Shown here piece after piece: positions 1 to 8,985 of a DNA stretch of 64,000 nt (its first letter is position 1; every line of letters starts with the position of its first letter). Made by a program: the position numbers and the translations under genes. The DNA comes from a virus, in IMG/VR virus record IMGVR_UViG_3300028800_000071, positions 16,796 through 80,795 of that record. One strand, 5' to 3'. The notes beneath the pieces were generated by a model, which was not told where the DNA came from, made no database searches, and saw nothing but the letters and a program-made list of their open reading frames with translations.

Positions 1-1
1 C

Positions 2-1150
2 ACCGACGATCCCGATATGCTCCAAACGCTCGAACGGCGGTACTTCATCGCCGACGATGCGTTGCGTGCGCAAGGCTACGACGTTGATGCGCTCAAAGAG
101 AAGTGGAAGAAGAAAGCCAAGCGCAACCGATCGCCATTAGTCGGCGACGAGTGGGCGGTTCGCATTGTGCTCACGGCCACCGAGGAGCAATGGTATCTGC
201 CGGTTCCGCGGCACGTGTACGAGCGCACCGATTGGAAAGATACCGATTGGGCGCTCGATAACGGACGCTCGTTCATGCACGAGCTCGATGAAGTGCCGGC
301 CGAGTGGGTTGTGCCGCTTCCGATCGACGCCGACGAGCTCTATCCCGACGGCGCGTGTCTGTTCGAGGATTGCATCGATCCCGAGTTTCGCCTCAATCGC
401 ACGTACTCGCAGGTCGGCCGTGCATTCGACTACAGCGGCGATCCGCAAATGTCACGGCTGCGTGACGAGAAGGGCGGCGTCCCGCGCTCGCAGTTCGGCA
501 CCGCAACGGCGCTCGGCGGCACCGCATCCGACGTTCTTGAAGGCGATGCCAAGTTTGTCGAGATCACCGGCCAAGGTTTAGAGATTGCGATCGGCACGTA
601 CGCCGAAGCCGTGGTCGATCTCGGGAAACGCGCCGCGGCCATGAGCAGAGTGACGCCGAACTCTAAGACCGGCGCTTCGCTCGAGCTTTCGTCGGCGGCG
701 ATGAAGTTTCTCAACAGTTCGCAACTGACGCTCGCCGGCATCCTGCGCGAAACCGCAGCGGAGAAGCCCGGCGATCGGATGCTGCGGCTTGCCATGCGTA
801 TGTGGGATAAGGTCACGGTGGCGTTGCCGTCGCTGCAAAAGCCGGTCAAGCCAGATCCCGAAGCTCGCTTTGAGTGGCAATGGCCGGCGTACTACGAGCC
901 ACACGGCCAAGAGAAAGTCTTTGAGGTACAGGCGATCAACACGGCCAAAGAAGGCCAACTGATCTCAAGCCAAACGTCTGTCGGCAATGCCGCACCGTTG
1001 TTCGACGTAACGGACCCCGATCGCGAAGCCGAACTCATCCAAGGCGACACCGAACAGGCGAACGCCGATGAAGTGATGCAAGCCGATGCGCTCGGCGAAG
1101 TGCAAGCCAAACACGCAGTAAAGCCTGGCGCCGGTGATGGCGCCAAATAG
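2..1150 (+). CDS. Portal protein, C-terminal part (5' truncated by window edge)
   Basis: The reading frame is open to the left edge, so only the last ~382 residues are visible; the ATG at 17 is internal. The tail end (roughly residues 285-350 of the visible part) has the portal pattern: a W/Y-rich stretch, then a helical segment ending in L-I-S-S-Q-T-S-V-G and an acidic Asp/Glu-rich tail, as in SPP1 gp6-like portals that end near 'discard/keep' helices. Portals form the dodecameric ring through which DNA is packaged. Position immediately before a scaffold-like gene and the capsid gene supports the call. The N-terminal portal core lies outside the window, so family assignment rests on the tail and gene order. 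Confidence 0.6.
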   Translation, partial: TDDPDMLQTLERRYFIADDALRAQGYDVDALKEKWKKKAKRNRSPLVGDEWAVRIVLTATEEQWYLPVPRHVYERTDWKDTDWALDNGRSFMHELDEVPAEWVVPLPIDADELYPDGACLFEDCIDPEFRLNRTYSQVGRAFDYSGDPQMSRLRDEKGGVPRSQFGTATALGGTASDVLEGDAKFVEITGQGLEIAIGTYAEAVVDLGKRAAAMSRVTPNSKTGASLELSSAAMKFLNSSQLTLAGILRETAAEKPGDRMLRLAMRMWDKVTVALPSLQKPVKPDPEARFEWQWPAYYEPHGQEKVFEVQAINTAKEGQLISSQTSVGNAAPLFDVTDPDREAELIQGDTEQANADEVMQADALGEVQAKHAVKPGAGDGAK

Positions 1151-1161
1151 GAGTGATTCCT

Positions 1162-2133
1162 TTGTTCCACGATCTGCAAGCAATGTTTAGCAAATGTTTT
1201 ATCCGACCGTCGATTATCAAACGTCTCAACGACCGCTTCTTAGGACCGACGTTGCCTCCGTGGCAGTTGGCGATCTTCGACGGTGAAGGTGGGGACGGCG
1301 GTGGCAATGGCGGCGACGGTGGCGCCGGTGACGGCGGCGCTGGTGCTGGTGATGGCGGCGCAGGGGCCGGTGCCGGTGATGCCGGTGCGGGCGCTGGTGC
1401 TGGTGCAGGCGACGGTGGCGCAGCCAGCGGTGCAGCCGCAACGCGTTCTAAGGAGCGCACCAATAACGGCGATGACCGCGGCCGCGATCGCAACGATCGA
1501 GGCAATGGTGGCGGCACAGCCCGCGACAACGACGGCCGATTCACCAACGAAGAAGTGCAACGCGCCAATCAGCGCATCGCCGAGCTCAACGAAGAAAACA
1601 AAAACCGGCGCATCGAAGCGCGCGAGCTCAAAACCGAAAATGGTCTCTTGCGTACGCGCGCCATCCACGAAGATGCCAGCCGCGCCGTTATGGCCGCAGG
1701 AGCGGTGAGCGAACGCATCGTCGATATGTTCCTCGAAGATATGGGCGAGGCGATAACGCTCGACAAGAAAACCGGCCGGACCGTCGGGCTCGAGAAACTC
1801 GGCGATTGGAAGAAGGCCAACGCGGCCTTATTCAAACCCGAAACCGAAGGCGGCGACGGTGCCGGCGACGGCAACAACGGTGGTGCCGCAGCTGGTGCTG
1901 GTGACGGCGGCAACAACAACCAGCAACGAACCAATCGCACGTCCAACGGTGCCTCTCGCGGCGCCGGCGCGGGCGATCAAGGTGGCGGCGGCCGCGAAGG
2001 CCTCCCCGATCTCACAAAACTTGGTACTCCCGCCGAACGTAAGCAGGCTCTCCGCGATTGGAAGCGCGGCTTGCGTGGCGGTGGTGGCGGCGGCTACGGT
2101 GGTGGTCGCGCTTCATCCAACAAAGCCTCGTAG
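1162..2133 (+). CDS. Probable scaffolding / capsid assembly protein
   Basis: 323 residues. AGGAG at 1149-1153 overlaps the portal stop and is about 8 nt from TTG 1162, which I prefer over GTG 1153 (inside the SD). After a short hydrophobic N-terminus comes a low-complexity Gly/Asp/Ala segment (about residues 35-90), a charged region, then a coiled coil (about 120-165, R-I-A-E-L-N-E-E-N pattern) and a second Gly/Asn/Asp-rich segment to the C-terminus. A central coiled coil flanked by flexible acidic/glycine linkers between portal and major capsid is the usual form of a phage scaffold. The amount of glycine is unusual. No protease domain is visible. Confidence 0.6.
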   Translation: MFHDLQAMFSKCFIRPSIIKRLNDRFLGPTLPPWQLAIFDGEGGDGGGNGGDGGAGDGGAGAGDGGAGAGAGDAGAGAGAGAGDGGAASGAAATRSKERTNNGDDRGRDRNDRGNGGGTARDNDGRFTNEEVQRANQRIAELNEENKNRRIEARELKTENGLLRTRAIHEDASRAVMAAGAVSERIVDMFLEDMGEAITLDKKTGRTVGLEKLGDWKKANAALFKPETEGGDGAGDGNNGGAAAGAGDGGNNNQQRTNRTSNGASRGAGAGDQGGGGREGLPDLTKLGTPAERKQALRDWKRGLRGGGGGGYGGGRASSNKAS

Positions 2134-2276
2134 CTTTTCCCGTAGGCGTTGACGCCTGCCATCGGTCCCTTAGTCCCGAAACCGCGTGACGCGAGTGTGA
2201 AGGGGCATTTCGATCGGCACCGCGCGATGCGGAGTACGCCGGTTCTGCTTCTCCCCCATAAGGAAACGCGACAATC
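2134..2276 (+). other. Leader of the major capsid gene, non-coding
   Basis: 143 bases without a credible gene. A 5-bp hairpin (AGGCG/CGCCT, 2144-2157) lies near the left end. No clear sigma70-type promoter seen. A GGA-containing SD stretch is just upstream of the capsid ATG. Confidence 0.4.
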
Positions 2277-3782
2277 ATGCGCGGACAGAATCAACGCAAC
2301 GTCGTCGTGCTGCCCGATTACCGCTTGGCGATCTTCGATATCGCGGATCTGCCCTCGCAGTTGCAGCCGATGCTTCAGGCGGGCTTTCTCGCCACGTCGT
2401 TCGAAGATTATCTGGAAGCACACAACGGTTATTGGGAAGGCGTCGATGACGAATCGTTCGCCGAATCCATCTTCGAAAAGAACCGTGGTGTGACGATCAC
2501 CCGCACCCGCCCCGGCCTCAAAGCGCCGGTCGTGGTTGCGGCCGACCCCGTTCAGGCGCAAACGCCGCCAAACGATGGCGTTACGCCGTCGGACTTCTAC
2601 GTTGAGCAATACACCTTCGCGCCGTTCGAGCTCACGGACGGCATCGATCTCGATCTCATCGGTACGAACTTCGCTATCGTCGATCGCTTCGAGCACGACG
2701 TGCGCGTGTCGTATCACCAGGGCGTGCAATCGGTCGATCTGCTCGCTCGCGACACGTACCTGGCTGCCTACGGCGCCGCGTACACCGTCCTCACCGGCAA
2801 TATCTCCGGTGCCATCATCCCGGTTGACGATATCCGTGGCTTCACCACGGTCATCACCGTCGGCCCGGGCGGCACCAACGGCGTATTGACGGCCGTTTCC
2901 AGCGGCGTCCCGCTGCCGTGCTTCATCTACGTCGGCGGCGATCCGACCAACGTCAAGACGTGCAACGTCACGCTTGCCGCTGCGGACGTGACCAACGTTT
3001 CCAACTACGTGCCCTACGGTGCGCCGTACGGTACGCCGGGAGCGCCGACGGCCGCACGCGGCAACGGCGTCTCGGGTCACCTTACGCTCGCGAGCATCCA
3101 GGGCGGCTACTCGCCGGTCACGGGTGACGTGATCGTTGCGGGTGACGCGCCGATCCAACTGTTCGCAGGCGGCAGCACCCACTTCTCGCAAGTGACCGGC
3201 GGCATTTCGCAGAGCAACGTGCTCGATGCAACCGGCTACTTGGAGAACAACGCGGTGCCGCATTCGCGCAACGCCGGCGGTGACGACGAAGGCACGTACG
3301 TCTGCCATGTCGCGCCGTCGATCAATCGGCAACTGTTTGCCGATCCCGACTTCAAGCAGGCGAATCAGACGCTCGGGAAATCGGATATCTACCAGCAGGG
3401 TGTGGTATCGCGGTATTGCGGCGTCACGTTCCTCAAGAACACGAACGCTCCGCGTATCGCTCTTGCGCCGTACGGTGGCAAGGGCTACGCCTACGCAACG
3501 GTCATCGCCGGTCAAGGCGCCCTGATCGATGCGTGGTACGAGGGCCTCGTCGATTGGGTGGAATCCGCATTCCAGCCTGGTCTCGTCGAGCTCAATCGTG
3601 GCATCGCTCAGATCCTCATGCCGGCATACGCCGATCGTCAGGGTCGCCGGATGCACATCGATTGGCTCACGATCCGCGATATGGTCGCGCCGACCGACGT
3701 CACCCGCTCGTCCGTGATTCTCACGGGCACCGGCGGCCGTCGCGCTCGTGCGGTCATCATCTGGAGCTGGTCGGCAACCTAA
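2277..3782 (+). CDS. Major capsid protein (HK97-fold, N4 gp56-like size)
   Basis: 501 residues, ATG start with AAGGA upstream. N-terminal helical segment, then a long beta-rich body with repeated G-x-x-Y/P loops, a D-L-L-A-R-D-T-Y-L-A-A-Y segment (about residues 155-166) typical of the spine helix in HK97-fold major capsid proteins of the N4-gp56 type, and a C-terminal basic R-R-A-R tail. Gene order (portal, scaffold, this gene, head-completion genes) and a strong terminator directly after it, as expected for the most highly expressed virion gene, support the call. The central region about 190-330 is Gly/Pro/Thr-rich and may be an inserted surface domain. Confidence 0.85.
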   Translation: MRGQNQRNVVVLPDYRLAIFDIADLPSQLQPMLQAGFLATSFEDYLEAHNGYWEGVDDESFAESIFEKNRGVTITRTRPGLKAPVVVAADPVQAQTPPNDGVTPSDFYVEQYTFAPFELTDGIDLDLIGTNFAIVDRFEHDVRVSYHQGVQSVDLLARDTYLAAYGAAYTVLTGNISGAIIPVDDIRGFTTVITVGPGGTNGVLTAVSSGVPLPCFIYVGGDPTNVKTCNVTLAAADVTNVSNYVPYGAPYGTPGAPTAARGNGVSGHLTLASIQGGYSPVTGDVIVAGDAPIQLFAGGSTHFSQVTGGISQSNVLDATGYLENNAVPHSRNAGGDDEGTYVCHVAPSINRQLFADPDFKQANQTLGKSDIYQQGVVSRYCGVTFLKNTNAPRIALAPYGGKGYAYATVIAGQGALIDAWYEGLVDWVESAFQPGLVELNRGIAQILMPAYADRQGRRMHIDWLTIRDMVAPTDVTRSSVILTGTGGRRARAVIIWSWSAT

Positions 3783-3799
3783 ACCCTGCGATTAACCTA

Positions 3800-3832
3800 A
3801 AAGGGCGGGGCGAGTGATTCGCTCCGCCCTTT
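3800..3832 (+). terminator. Strong hairpin after the capsid gene
   Basis: Nine-bp outer stem AAAGGGCGG (3800-3808) with CCGCCCTTT (3824-3832), one G/T mismatch, inner stem GCGA/TCGC and a 5-nt loop. The right arm ends in TTT followed by A-G, so U-tract is short; a partial terminator is likely, giving excess capsid transcript. Confidence 0.7.
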
Positions 3833-3849
3833 AGTTCAGGAGAGATTCC

Positions 3850-4206
3850 TTGACGACCAAACAAAACTTCGGCAAGCAGCCGAAGCTGGACGACCGGCAA
3901 GATTCGCCGCCAGCCGCCGATCAGCGGCCGCAAGAAGGCCGTGGCGATGAGATTGAAAAGCGCGCAGCGCAGACCGATCGAACGGCCAAGACTGCCGTGC
4001 AGGTCGCAAACGGTTCCAACGTACGGCGCGATCGCATTGCGCCACGGGAAAAAGTCTACATTGTCGACGAACTCGTCGAGCGATCGGTGATGGCCGGCTA
4101 CACCACGGTGGTCTTTCGGCCGAACCAAGTGCTTCAAGAGGTCAGGGACAAACGCCAGATCTCCTTGGCGCAAGCCAATAACATTCGGTTACGCGAAAGG
4201 GACTAG
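3850..4206 (+). CDS. Small virion-region protein, unknown
   Basis: 118 residues from TTG 3850, about 8 nt after AGGAGAG. The first ~60 residues are polar, Gln/Arg/Asp-rich and probably disordered. The second half is ordered, with a V-Y-I-V-D-E-L-V-E-R pattern and an alternating helix/strand look. It lies between the capsid and head-completion genes, so a head-tail joining or minor capsid role is likely but unproven. Confidence 0.6.
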   Translation: MTTKQNFGKQPKLDDRQDSPPAADQRPQEGRGDEIEKRAAQTDRTAKTAVQVANGSNVRRDRIAPREKVYIVDELVERSVMAGYTTVVFRPNQVLQEVRDKRQISLAQANNIRLRERD

Positions 4207-4212
4207 CGCACG

Positions 4213-5058
4213 ATGGCGATCTCGCAAACGCAAATGGCCGAGGTCGCACGCATACTCGGTTTCCCGAACCTTTCACCGCAAACGTCGCTCAACATGGAAT
4301 ACCCGACGTTCTCGTCGCAGTTCGCCGTGTTTCAGCCGTACGCGCAACTGCTCAACCGTCTAGCAGGAGCATCCGACGCCGATGAAGTTCAGTATTTCGG
4401 GGCCGAATCTACGAAGTTCGCTTCCTTCTTCACACCGTCTCAGATCGTCCTCACGTTTAGCGGCCCCGGCCCAACGACCGGCGTTATCATCCGCATCAAC
4501 CTTGGCGGCAACCAATACGAATATACGGTCAACGATAGCGATACATACGCTTCTATCGCCGCCGCCTTTTCGGCTTCGTTAGCGGACGATCCGCAAGGCT
4601 CGGCGCTCTTTCTTCCCAACGCCGTTGGCCCCGCGCTCGGCCTCTACAACGTCGCCGCCGTCGGAACGGACGGCAATGGCGTGCAATGTATGGCCGGCTC
4701 GACCGATACGAGCGTCCTGGTATCGTTCGGCGGCGCGGCAGCGCAGTTCGCGGCCGGCGCCACGTCCGGTGGCCAGGTGCCGCCCGGTCCGCAGTTCACG
4801 GCGATCACCGGCGCACAAAAAGGCCAGGTCGTCTTTGGCTTCGTGCCGATCATTCATTTGCTCGAATCCGATCTCGTCAACGCTCGCGCAAACCTTGATA
4901 CGCTAAGTGCCGAAGCCTGGCACCCGCGCCAGGACGAGCTCGACGTGCGCAAGGCGCTGCTCGACAAGTACCGGATCGATCTCGCCAACGGCCTCGCCGT
5001 GCCGATCGACCCCGATATCATGGGTAACAACAGCCGCGGCTCGCAGCGCATCGTATGA
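4213..5058 (+). CDS. Probable head-tail connector (adaptor) with an inserted beta domain
   Basis: 281 residues. The N-terminal ~75 residues and C-terminal ~70 residues (W-H-P-R-Q-D-E-L then Y-R-I-D-L-A-N-G-L-A-V-P-I-D) look like a helical adaptor protein. In between (about 75-200) sits a domain of the form 'V-L-T-F-S-G-P ... Y-E-Y-T-V-N-D-S-D-T-Y-A-S-I-A-A-A', the all-beta module seen repeatedly in tail and fibre proteins. A related insertion appears in the gene at 6297. Overlaps the next gene by 4 nt (ATGA). Confidence 0.55.
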   Translation: MAISQTQMAEVARILGFPNLSPQTSLNMEYPTFSSQFAVFQPYAQLLNRLAGASDADEVQYFGAESTKFASFFTPSQIVLTFSGPGPTTGVIIRINLGGNQYEYTVNDSDTYASIAAAFSASLADDPQGSALFLPNAVGPALGLYNVAAVGTDGNGVQCMAGSTDTSVLVSFGGAAAQFAAGATSGGQVPPGPQFTAITGAQKGQVVFGFVPIIHLLESDLVNARANLDTLSAEAWHPRQDELDVRKALLDKYRIDLANGLAVPIDPDIMGNNSRGSQRIV

Positions 5059-5852
5059 GCTCGACGCGGATCGAGTATCTCGACAGCAAGATTCAATACG
5101 GGCGCGGCAAGGCCGCAACCGTTTACGGCCAGACGTTCAATATCTACCGGCTCACCAATCAGAGCGGCTCGATACTCGATGGCCATCCGATCTTTGCCGA
5201 CTTTCCGCTCTCGCCGATCAAGACCGGCAAAGGTAAGGTCGAGAACCAAGTTTACGACCTGCAAATCTTCGACGCGGCGTTCGACAACACGCTACTCAAG
5301 CTCGGCGACTACTTCGTCGAGGTCGGGCAGTTTGACGATCGCGAACCCGATCACCTGATCTTTGCGCAACGCCGACCTTTCCGTGGCCGCTCGCTCATGA
5401 TTCGGTGTGAATCGAACGTTACGATCACGCGACCGCAGCCGCTCGGCGGTGGCTCTGGCCAACAGCCGCGTTCTGGCGGCATTCGTGCCCCCGGCTATAT
5501 CGGCATCACGAAAAAGAACGAGCGCGGGATGCTGCTCGCCAACGGAATGTACTTTTTCAGCAACTCGCTCGTCACGACGCCGATCGCCAACTCCGAAGCG
5601 TCGGGGTTGGCGGCGGTGCCGGCGGCGCTGTTGCAACTCAATCGCATTCGCGATGCTACGATCCCGAAGTTGCCCGTGTCGCTCTTTCGCGAGCATTTTG
5701 TCATCTATATCCCGCCGCTCAATGGCATCATGCTACAGGAGCTCGATCGGTTGAACTTCCAGAACTCGGACCGCTACGAGATCGGCTCGCTCTTTCTGAG
5801 CGAAGAAGGCTTCGTCGGCAACATTGCGATCTGCGAGAAGCTCGGCACGTGA
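5055..5852 (+). CDS. Neck / head-completion protein, unknown family
   Basis: 265 residues, ATG in ATGA overlap with the upstream gene. Mostly beta-strand character with short loops and a Gly/Gln/Ser-rich loop near residues 130-145. No membrane segment or signal peptide. Its place between connector-like and neck-like genes suggests a head-tail joining role; I do not recognise the family. Confidence 0.6.
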   Translation: MSSTRIEYLDSKIQYGRGKAATVYGQTFNIYRLTNQSGSILDGHPIFADFPLSPIKTGKGKVENQVYDLQIFDAAFDNTLLKLGDYFVEVGQFDDREPDHLIFAQRRPFRGRSLMIRCESNVTITRPQPLGGGSGQQPRSGGIRAPGYIGITKKNERGMLLANGMYFFSNSLVTTPIANSEASGLAAVPAALLQLNRIRDATIPKLPVSLFREHFVIYIPPLNGIMLQELDRLNFQNSDRYEIGSLFLSEEGFVGNIAICEKLGT

Positions 5853-6310
5853 CGGAGTTTAAGTACGTGCAGCGCGCCGGCGGTGATGCGCCGGCGCCAG
5901 CACAGAAGCCGCCAACGAGCAAGGTGATTGCACCCGGCCCGCGGCCGACGGCGATCATCGCTGACGATTCGGGGCCGACGCGCCGTCGCTTCCTTAGTCT
6001 GCTCACGCTCTGCGGCGTACAAGTGATCGACCAAGCAACGTCGGGGCAAGAGGCGCTCTGGAAGTGCCGTAAGATGAAACCGCAGATCGCCGTGCTCGAC
6101 GTAGCGATGCCGCCTGGCAGCGGGTACGACACGGCGTTGAAGTTGGCCGATAGCCAGATCGTGCCGCATATCATCGTGGTTTCGTCCAACTCGCAAGGGA
6201 TGGTTTTCGAACCGTTACGCAAGGCCGGCGTCATGCTGCTCACCAAGCCGGTCAACGACGATCAGTTCATCAAAGAGATAAAGGCGATGATAGCCGATGG
6301 CAACGCTTGA
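5849..6310 (+). CDS. Stand-alone CheY-like response-regulator receiver protein
   Basis: 153 residues, GTG start inside a GTGA overlap with the preceding neck gene; its end overlaps the next neck gene by 14 nt. Residues 1-32 are a Pro/Ala linker; 33-150 form one receiver domain. All phospho-acceptor residues are present: acidic pair D39-D40, phosphorylation site D84 in V-L-D-V-A-M-P-P, the Ser/Thr switch S112 after a hydrophobic strand, and K133 in L-T-K-P-V. There is no DNA-binding or enzymatic output domain. Receiver domains take phosphate from histidine kinases, and none is visible here. It may act on a host phosphorelay or be a structural reuse of the fold. Location inside a head-neck operon is very unusual. 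Confidence 0.85.
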   Translation: MTEFKYVQRAGGDAPAPAQKPPTSKVIAPGPRPTAIIADDSGPTRRRFLSLLTLCGVQVIDQATSGQEALWKCRKMKPQIAVLDVAMPPGSGYDTALKLADSQIVPHIIVVSSNSQGMVFEPLRKAGVMLLTKPVNDDQFIKEIKAMIADGNA

Positions 6311-7196
6311 CGAAGTAGTCGAACAAACCGTTGACACCGTGCTTGCCACGCTCAACGCAGCTGGCGGCGCCAACATACTCGGCGCCGATCCTGCGAACCC
6401 GACCGGGCCGGCGATCTATCGGTGGGTTGCCAATCCGCCGTTTCAATGCGGCTACGGTTGGCCGTACGGACAAGCGTTATCGGAGATCCTCGGGCAGTAC
6501 CAAGCGCAAGTGACGGTGTGGCCGCTCGCCGACGCCATGCGCAACGTCACCGATCGAATGCTCTCCTGGAAGTTCGCCGGCGCGGCGCCGGTGGGGCTCA
6601 ACGTAAGCTATTCGTGGCTCGACAACGGCAACGTGATTCTCACGTTCGTCGGCAGCGGCGGCGGCTTGAACGTCCATACGATCTTCGGCGAACCCGAGGT
6701 CGATGCGTACTACCTTACGCAAACAGCCGACGATACGAATGCGATCGCAACGGCGGTGATGACGCAGATCAACGCAACGGCGTTGGCCAACGGTCTCGGC
6801 GTAACAGCGACGGCGGCGAACAATCAGGTTTTCGTCAACGGCGCGAGCAAGATCGTCGTCAATATCGGCGGCGCGATCACGATGAAGCAAGAATCGCGGC
6901 GCATGATGTGCCCGATTCAAGTGACGGTGTGGGCCGAGGACCCCGACGTGCGCAACGCGATGGCCAAGCAGATCGAGGCAGGGCTCGGGCTTGGCAGCCA
7001 ACCGTTCTTGCCGCCGGTCAACGGCGAGCTCATTCGGTTCCGGTTGCAGCGCGGCCCGATTCCGAATGATCTGTCGCAATCGTCGTACTCGCTCTACATA
7101 GCGAACATAATCTTTGAGGCCACGTACCCGACGTTCGACGTTGCGATGGGCGCAACGATCGGGGCCGTCGAAACTACAATCTCTCAAGAGGTCTGA
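6297..7196 (+). CDS. Neck / tail-terminator-like protein with inserted beta domain
   Basis: 299 residues. The N-terminal ~80 and C-terminal ~90 residues look like a tail-completion fold (conserved-looking V-T-V-W-P ... Q-V-T-V-W-A-E-D-P strands and a closing amphipathic strand). Between them lies a beta insertion (about residues 100-200) that ends in V-V-N-I-G-G. The insertion resembles that in the gene at 4213. The gene precedes the sheath and tube genes, where the tail terminator is often found. Function is inferred from order. Confidence 0.5.
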   Translation: MATLDEVVEQTVDTVLATLNAAGGANILGADPANPTGPAIYRWVANPPFQCGYGWPYGQALSEILGQYQAQVTVWPLADAMRNVTDRMLSWKFAGAAPVGLNVSYSWLDNGNVILTFVGSGGGLNVHTIFGEPEVDAYYLTQTADDTNAIATAVMTQINATALANGLGVTATAANNQVFVNGASKIVVNIGGAITMKQESRRMMCPIQVTVWAEDPDVRNAMAKQIEAGLGLGSQPFLPPVNGELIRFRLQRGPIPNDLSQSSYSLYIANIIFEATYPTFDVAMGATIGAVETTISQEV

Positions 7197-7199
7197 TCA

Positions 7200-8726
7200 A
7201 TGGCCATGAATTGGCTTGGGACTTTTCTCACCGGCGGCGCAGGCAAGAACGTCATTCAGACGGTTGATCCGAACGTCGATATGGCTTCGATCGGCATCTT
7301 CAACGTTGCGCGCTACGGCATGAACCCGACGGCGGCGCCAGCCGCGAACCGCCTGGCGCTGCTACAAGCCGTCCAGGATGCGCTCTCGGTTGGCGGTAAG
7401 GTGTATGTCCCAGGCGCGCTCAAGTTCTACCACACGAGCGGCGCCCCGATCGTGATCAGTTCCGGCCAGCCGATTCAGTTGGTTGGCGACGGTGCCGGTT
7501 CGGTCATCACCAAAGACGACGGTGGCGATCTCTTTCAGTTCGAGAACTACTCGGGCTCTCCGAGCGGCGCGACGATCTCCGATCTCGTGCTGCGCTATAC
7601 GAACGTCGAGAGCGGCGGCGGCAACGCCATCTATGCGGCCGGCGCGCAGTTGGTGATCGCCGAACGCGTGTGGTTTCTCAACTGCCCGAGCGCGTACTTC
7701 ATGGACAACCGCTCGTTGCAATGCGGCATGGACAAATGCACGGTCGAGAACACCAAACAAAACAACAGCATTCAGATCGTGCTCAACGGCCCGCAAAACT
7801 TCTTGCGCCAGACGGTGATGCGCCAGCAGCCGATCGGCAGCGGTGGCCCCACCGGCACCACGGCTGTGCAACTGCTCGGCAACGCCTCGACGCTCGACGC
7901 CGTGCAAATGTCGGACTTCAACGTTGGTCTGGCGATCGGTCAAGGCGCCTTCCGTAACTACATATCGAAGATCTTCTCCGAGGCGTGGACGACGGCGCTG
8001 CTGATCATGCCCGCCGGCAACAGCGGTCAAATCTTTAAGATCTACATTGCGCAATGCGACTTCGCGCAAACCAATAACTCGAACGTCACGACGGCCGGCG
8101 TCATTGTCGACCCGAACGGCGGTCCCGACACGAACCTCGAGGAAATCGAGTTCACGGCTTGCACGAGCGATGGCTGGATCGGCCCTGGCTGGCAACTCAA
8201 CGGCGGCAAGATCAAGTTGATCGGCGGCGCGGGGCGCGGCAATGGCGGCGGCGGCTTCCTAGCAGCTGGCGGCTTCGCCAAGCTCCGAGGCTTCGATGCG
8301 CTCGGTGCGCAGGTCGGCGCATCCGCAACGCAACCGTACGGCTTGATGGCGTCCGGCGCAGGCGCAATCGACGCCGCAGCGTGCGATCTGCGCGGCAATC
8401 TCACGGGCGCGCTGCACAACACGTCGAGCGGCTCGGTGTTGCTCGACAACTGCCCAGGCTACACCGATCAGAATCTCGCTGTCGATCTTACGGGCTCGCC
8501 ACCGGCATCCGGCAGCGCCTTCAAGGCGTCGCAGTTCGGCTACTTCGGCAAGAAGGCGGTGTTTGAGATCGCCGGCGGCACCGTCACGGCGATCAAGCGC
8601 GGTCCCAATCCGTCAACGCTCAAAGCCACCGGCAGAACGCTCGGTGATCTCGTGCTCGGCGAAAACGAGTATGGCGAGCTCGAGTATTCGGTGGCGCCGA
8701 CAACTCTTTTCTTCGTCGGCCACTAA
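7200..8726 (+). CDS. Right-handed beta-helix (pectate-lyase-like) spike or depolymerase-like protein
   Basis: 508 residues. The N-terminus carries the phage tailspike entry motif (F-N-V-A-R-Y-G-M-N-P-T then 'L-L-Q-A-V-Q-D-A' and 'G-G-K-V-Y-V-P-G'), typical of pectate-lyase-3 type beta-helices. Repeated short strands with G/N turns run to about residue 430, then a short C-terminal cap. Such proteins bind or cut host polysaccharide. It sits between neck genes and the sheath, not with the fibre genes, so it may be a neck- or collar-attached spike. No signal peptide, and I cannot assign catalytic residues. Confidence 0.7.
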   Translation: MAMNWLGTFLTGGAGKNVIQTVDPNVDMASIGIFNVARYGMNPTAAPAANRLALLQAVQDALSVGGKVYVPGALKFYHTSGAPIVISSGQPIQLVGDGAGSVITKDDGGDLFQFENYSGSPSGATISDLVLRYTNVESGGGNAIYAAGAQLVIAERVWFLNCPSAYFMDNRSLQCGMDKCTVENTKQNNSIQIVLNGPQNFLRQTVMRQQPIGSGGPTGTTAVQLLGNASTLDAVQMSDFNVGLAIGQGAFRNYISKIFSEAWTTALLIMPAGNSGQIFKIYIAQCDFAQTNNSNVTTAGVIVDPNGGPDTNLEEIEFTACTSDGWIGPGWQLNGGKIKLIGGAGRGNGGGGFLAAGGFAKLRGFDALGAQVGASATQPYGLMASGAGAIDAAACDLRGNLTGALHNTSSGSVLLDNCPGYTDQNLAVDLTGSPPASGSAFKASQFGYFGKKAVFEIAGGTVTAIKRGPNPSTLKATGRTLGDLVLGENEYGELEYSVAPTTLFFVGH

Positions 8727-8744
8727 CCAACGAAAGGTTGAACA

Positions 8745-8957
8745 ATGCCCGTAGACTACAGCTATCGCGTGCTCACCGTCGGCGTCCATATTCCAGAGAG
8801 TGGAAAGAGTTACGAACCTGGCGACGTGATTACGGGCGACGATGCTCGTGCCGTCGAGGCCGATGGAACGCTCTTAAAGCGTTGCGGCCGCATTGCGCCA
8901 ACCGCGACGGCGGCGCCGGCCCCAGATCAGAAACCCGCCGATCCCGGCAGCAAGTAA
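8745..8957 (+). CDS. Small virion-region protein, unknown
   Basis: 70 residues with AAAGG SD. First ~45 residues are ordered (Y-R-V-L-T-V-G-V-H then S-Y-E-P-G-D-V-I), the rest is an Ala/Pro/Asp-rich tail. Just before the sheath gene. Small proteins of this pattern occur near tail sheath genes in other phages, but I cannot name a function. Confidence 0.55.
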   Translation: MPVDYSYRVLTVGVHIPESGKSYEPGDVITGDDARAVEADGTLLKRCGRIAPTATAAPAPDQKPADPGSK

Positions 8958-8985
8958 CAACACCCGGCTTTAGGGAGTTCTCGCA

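Noticed and set aside
2094-3656. 520-codon minus-strand frame over the capsid gene
   Set aside because: Arg-rich antisense shadow of the major capsid gene; no start signal.
5849-6310. Two-component regulatory pair
   Set aside because: No histidine kinase or DNA-binding output domain is found near the receiver protein.
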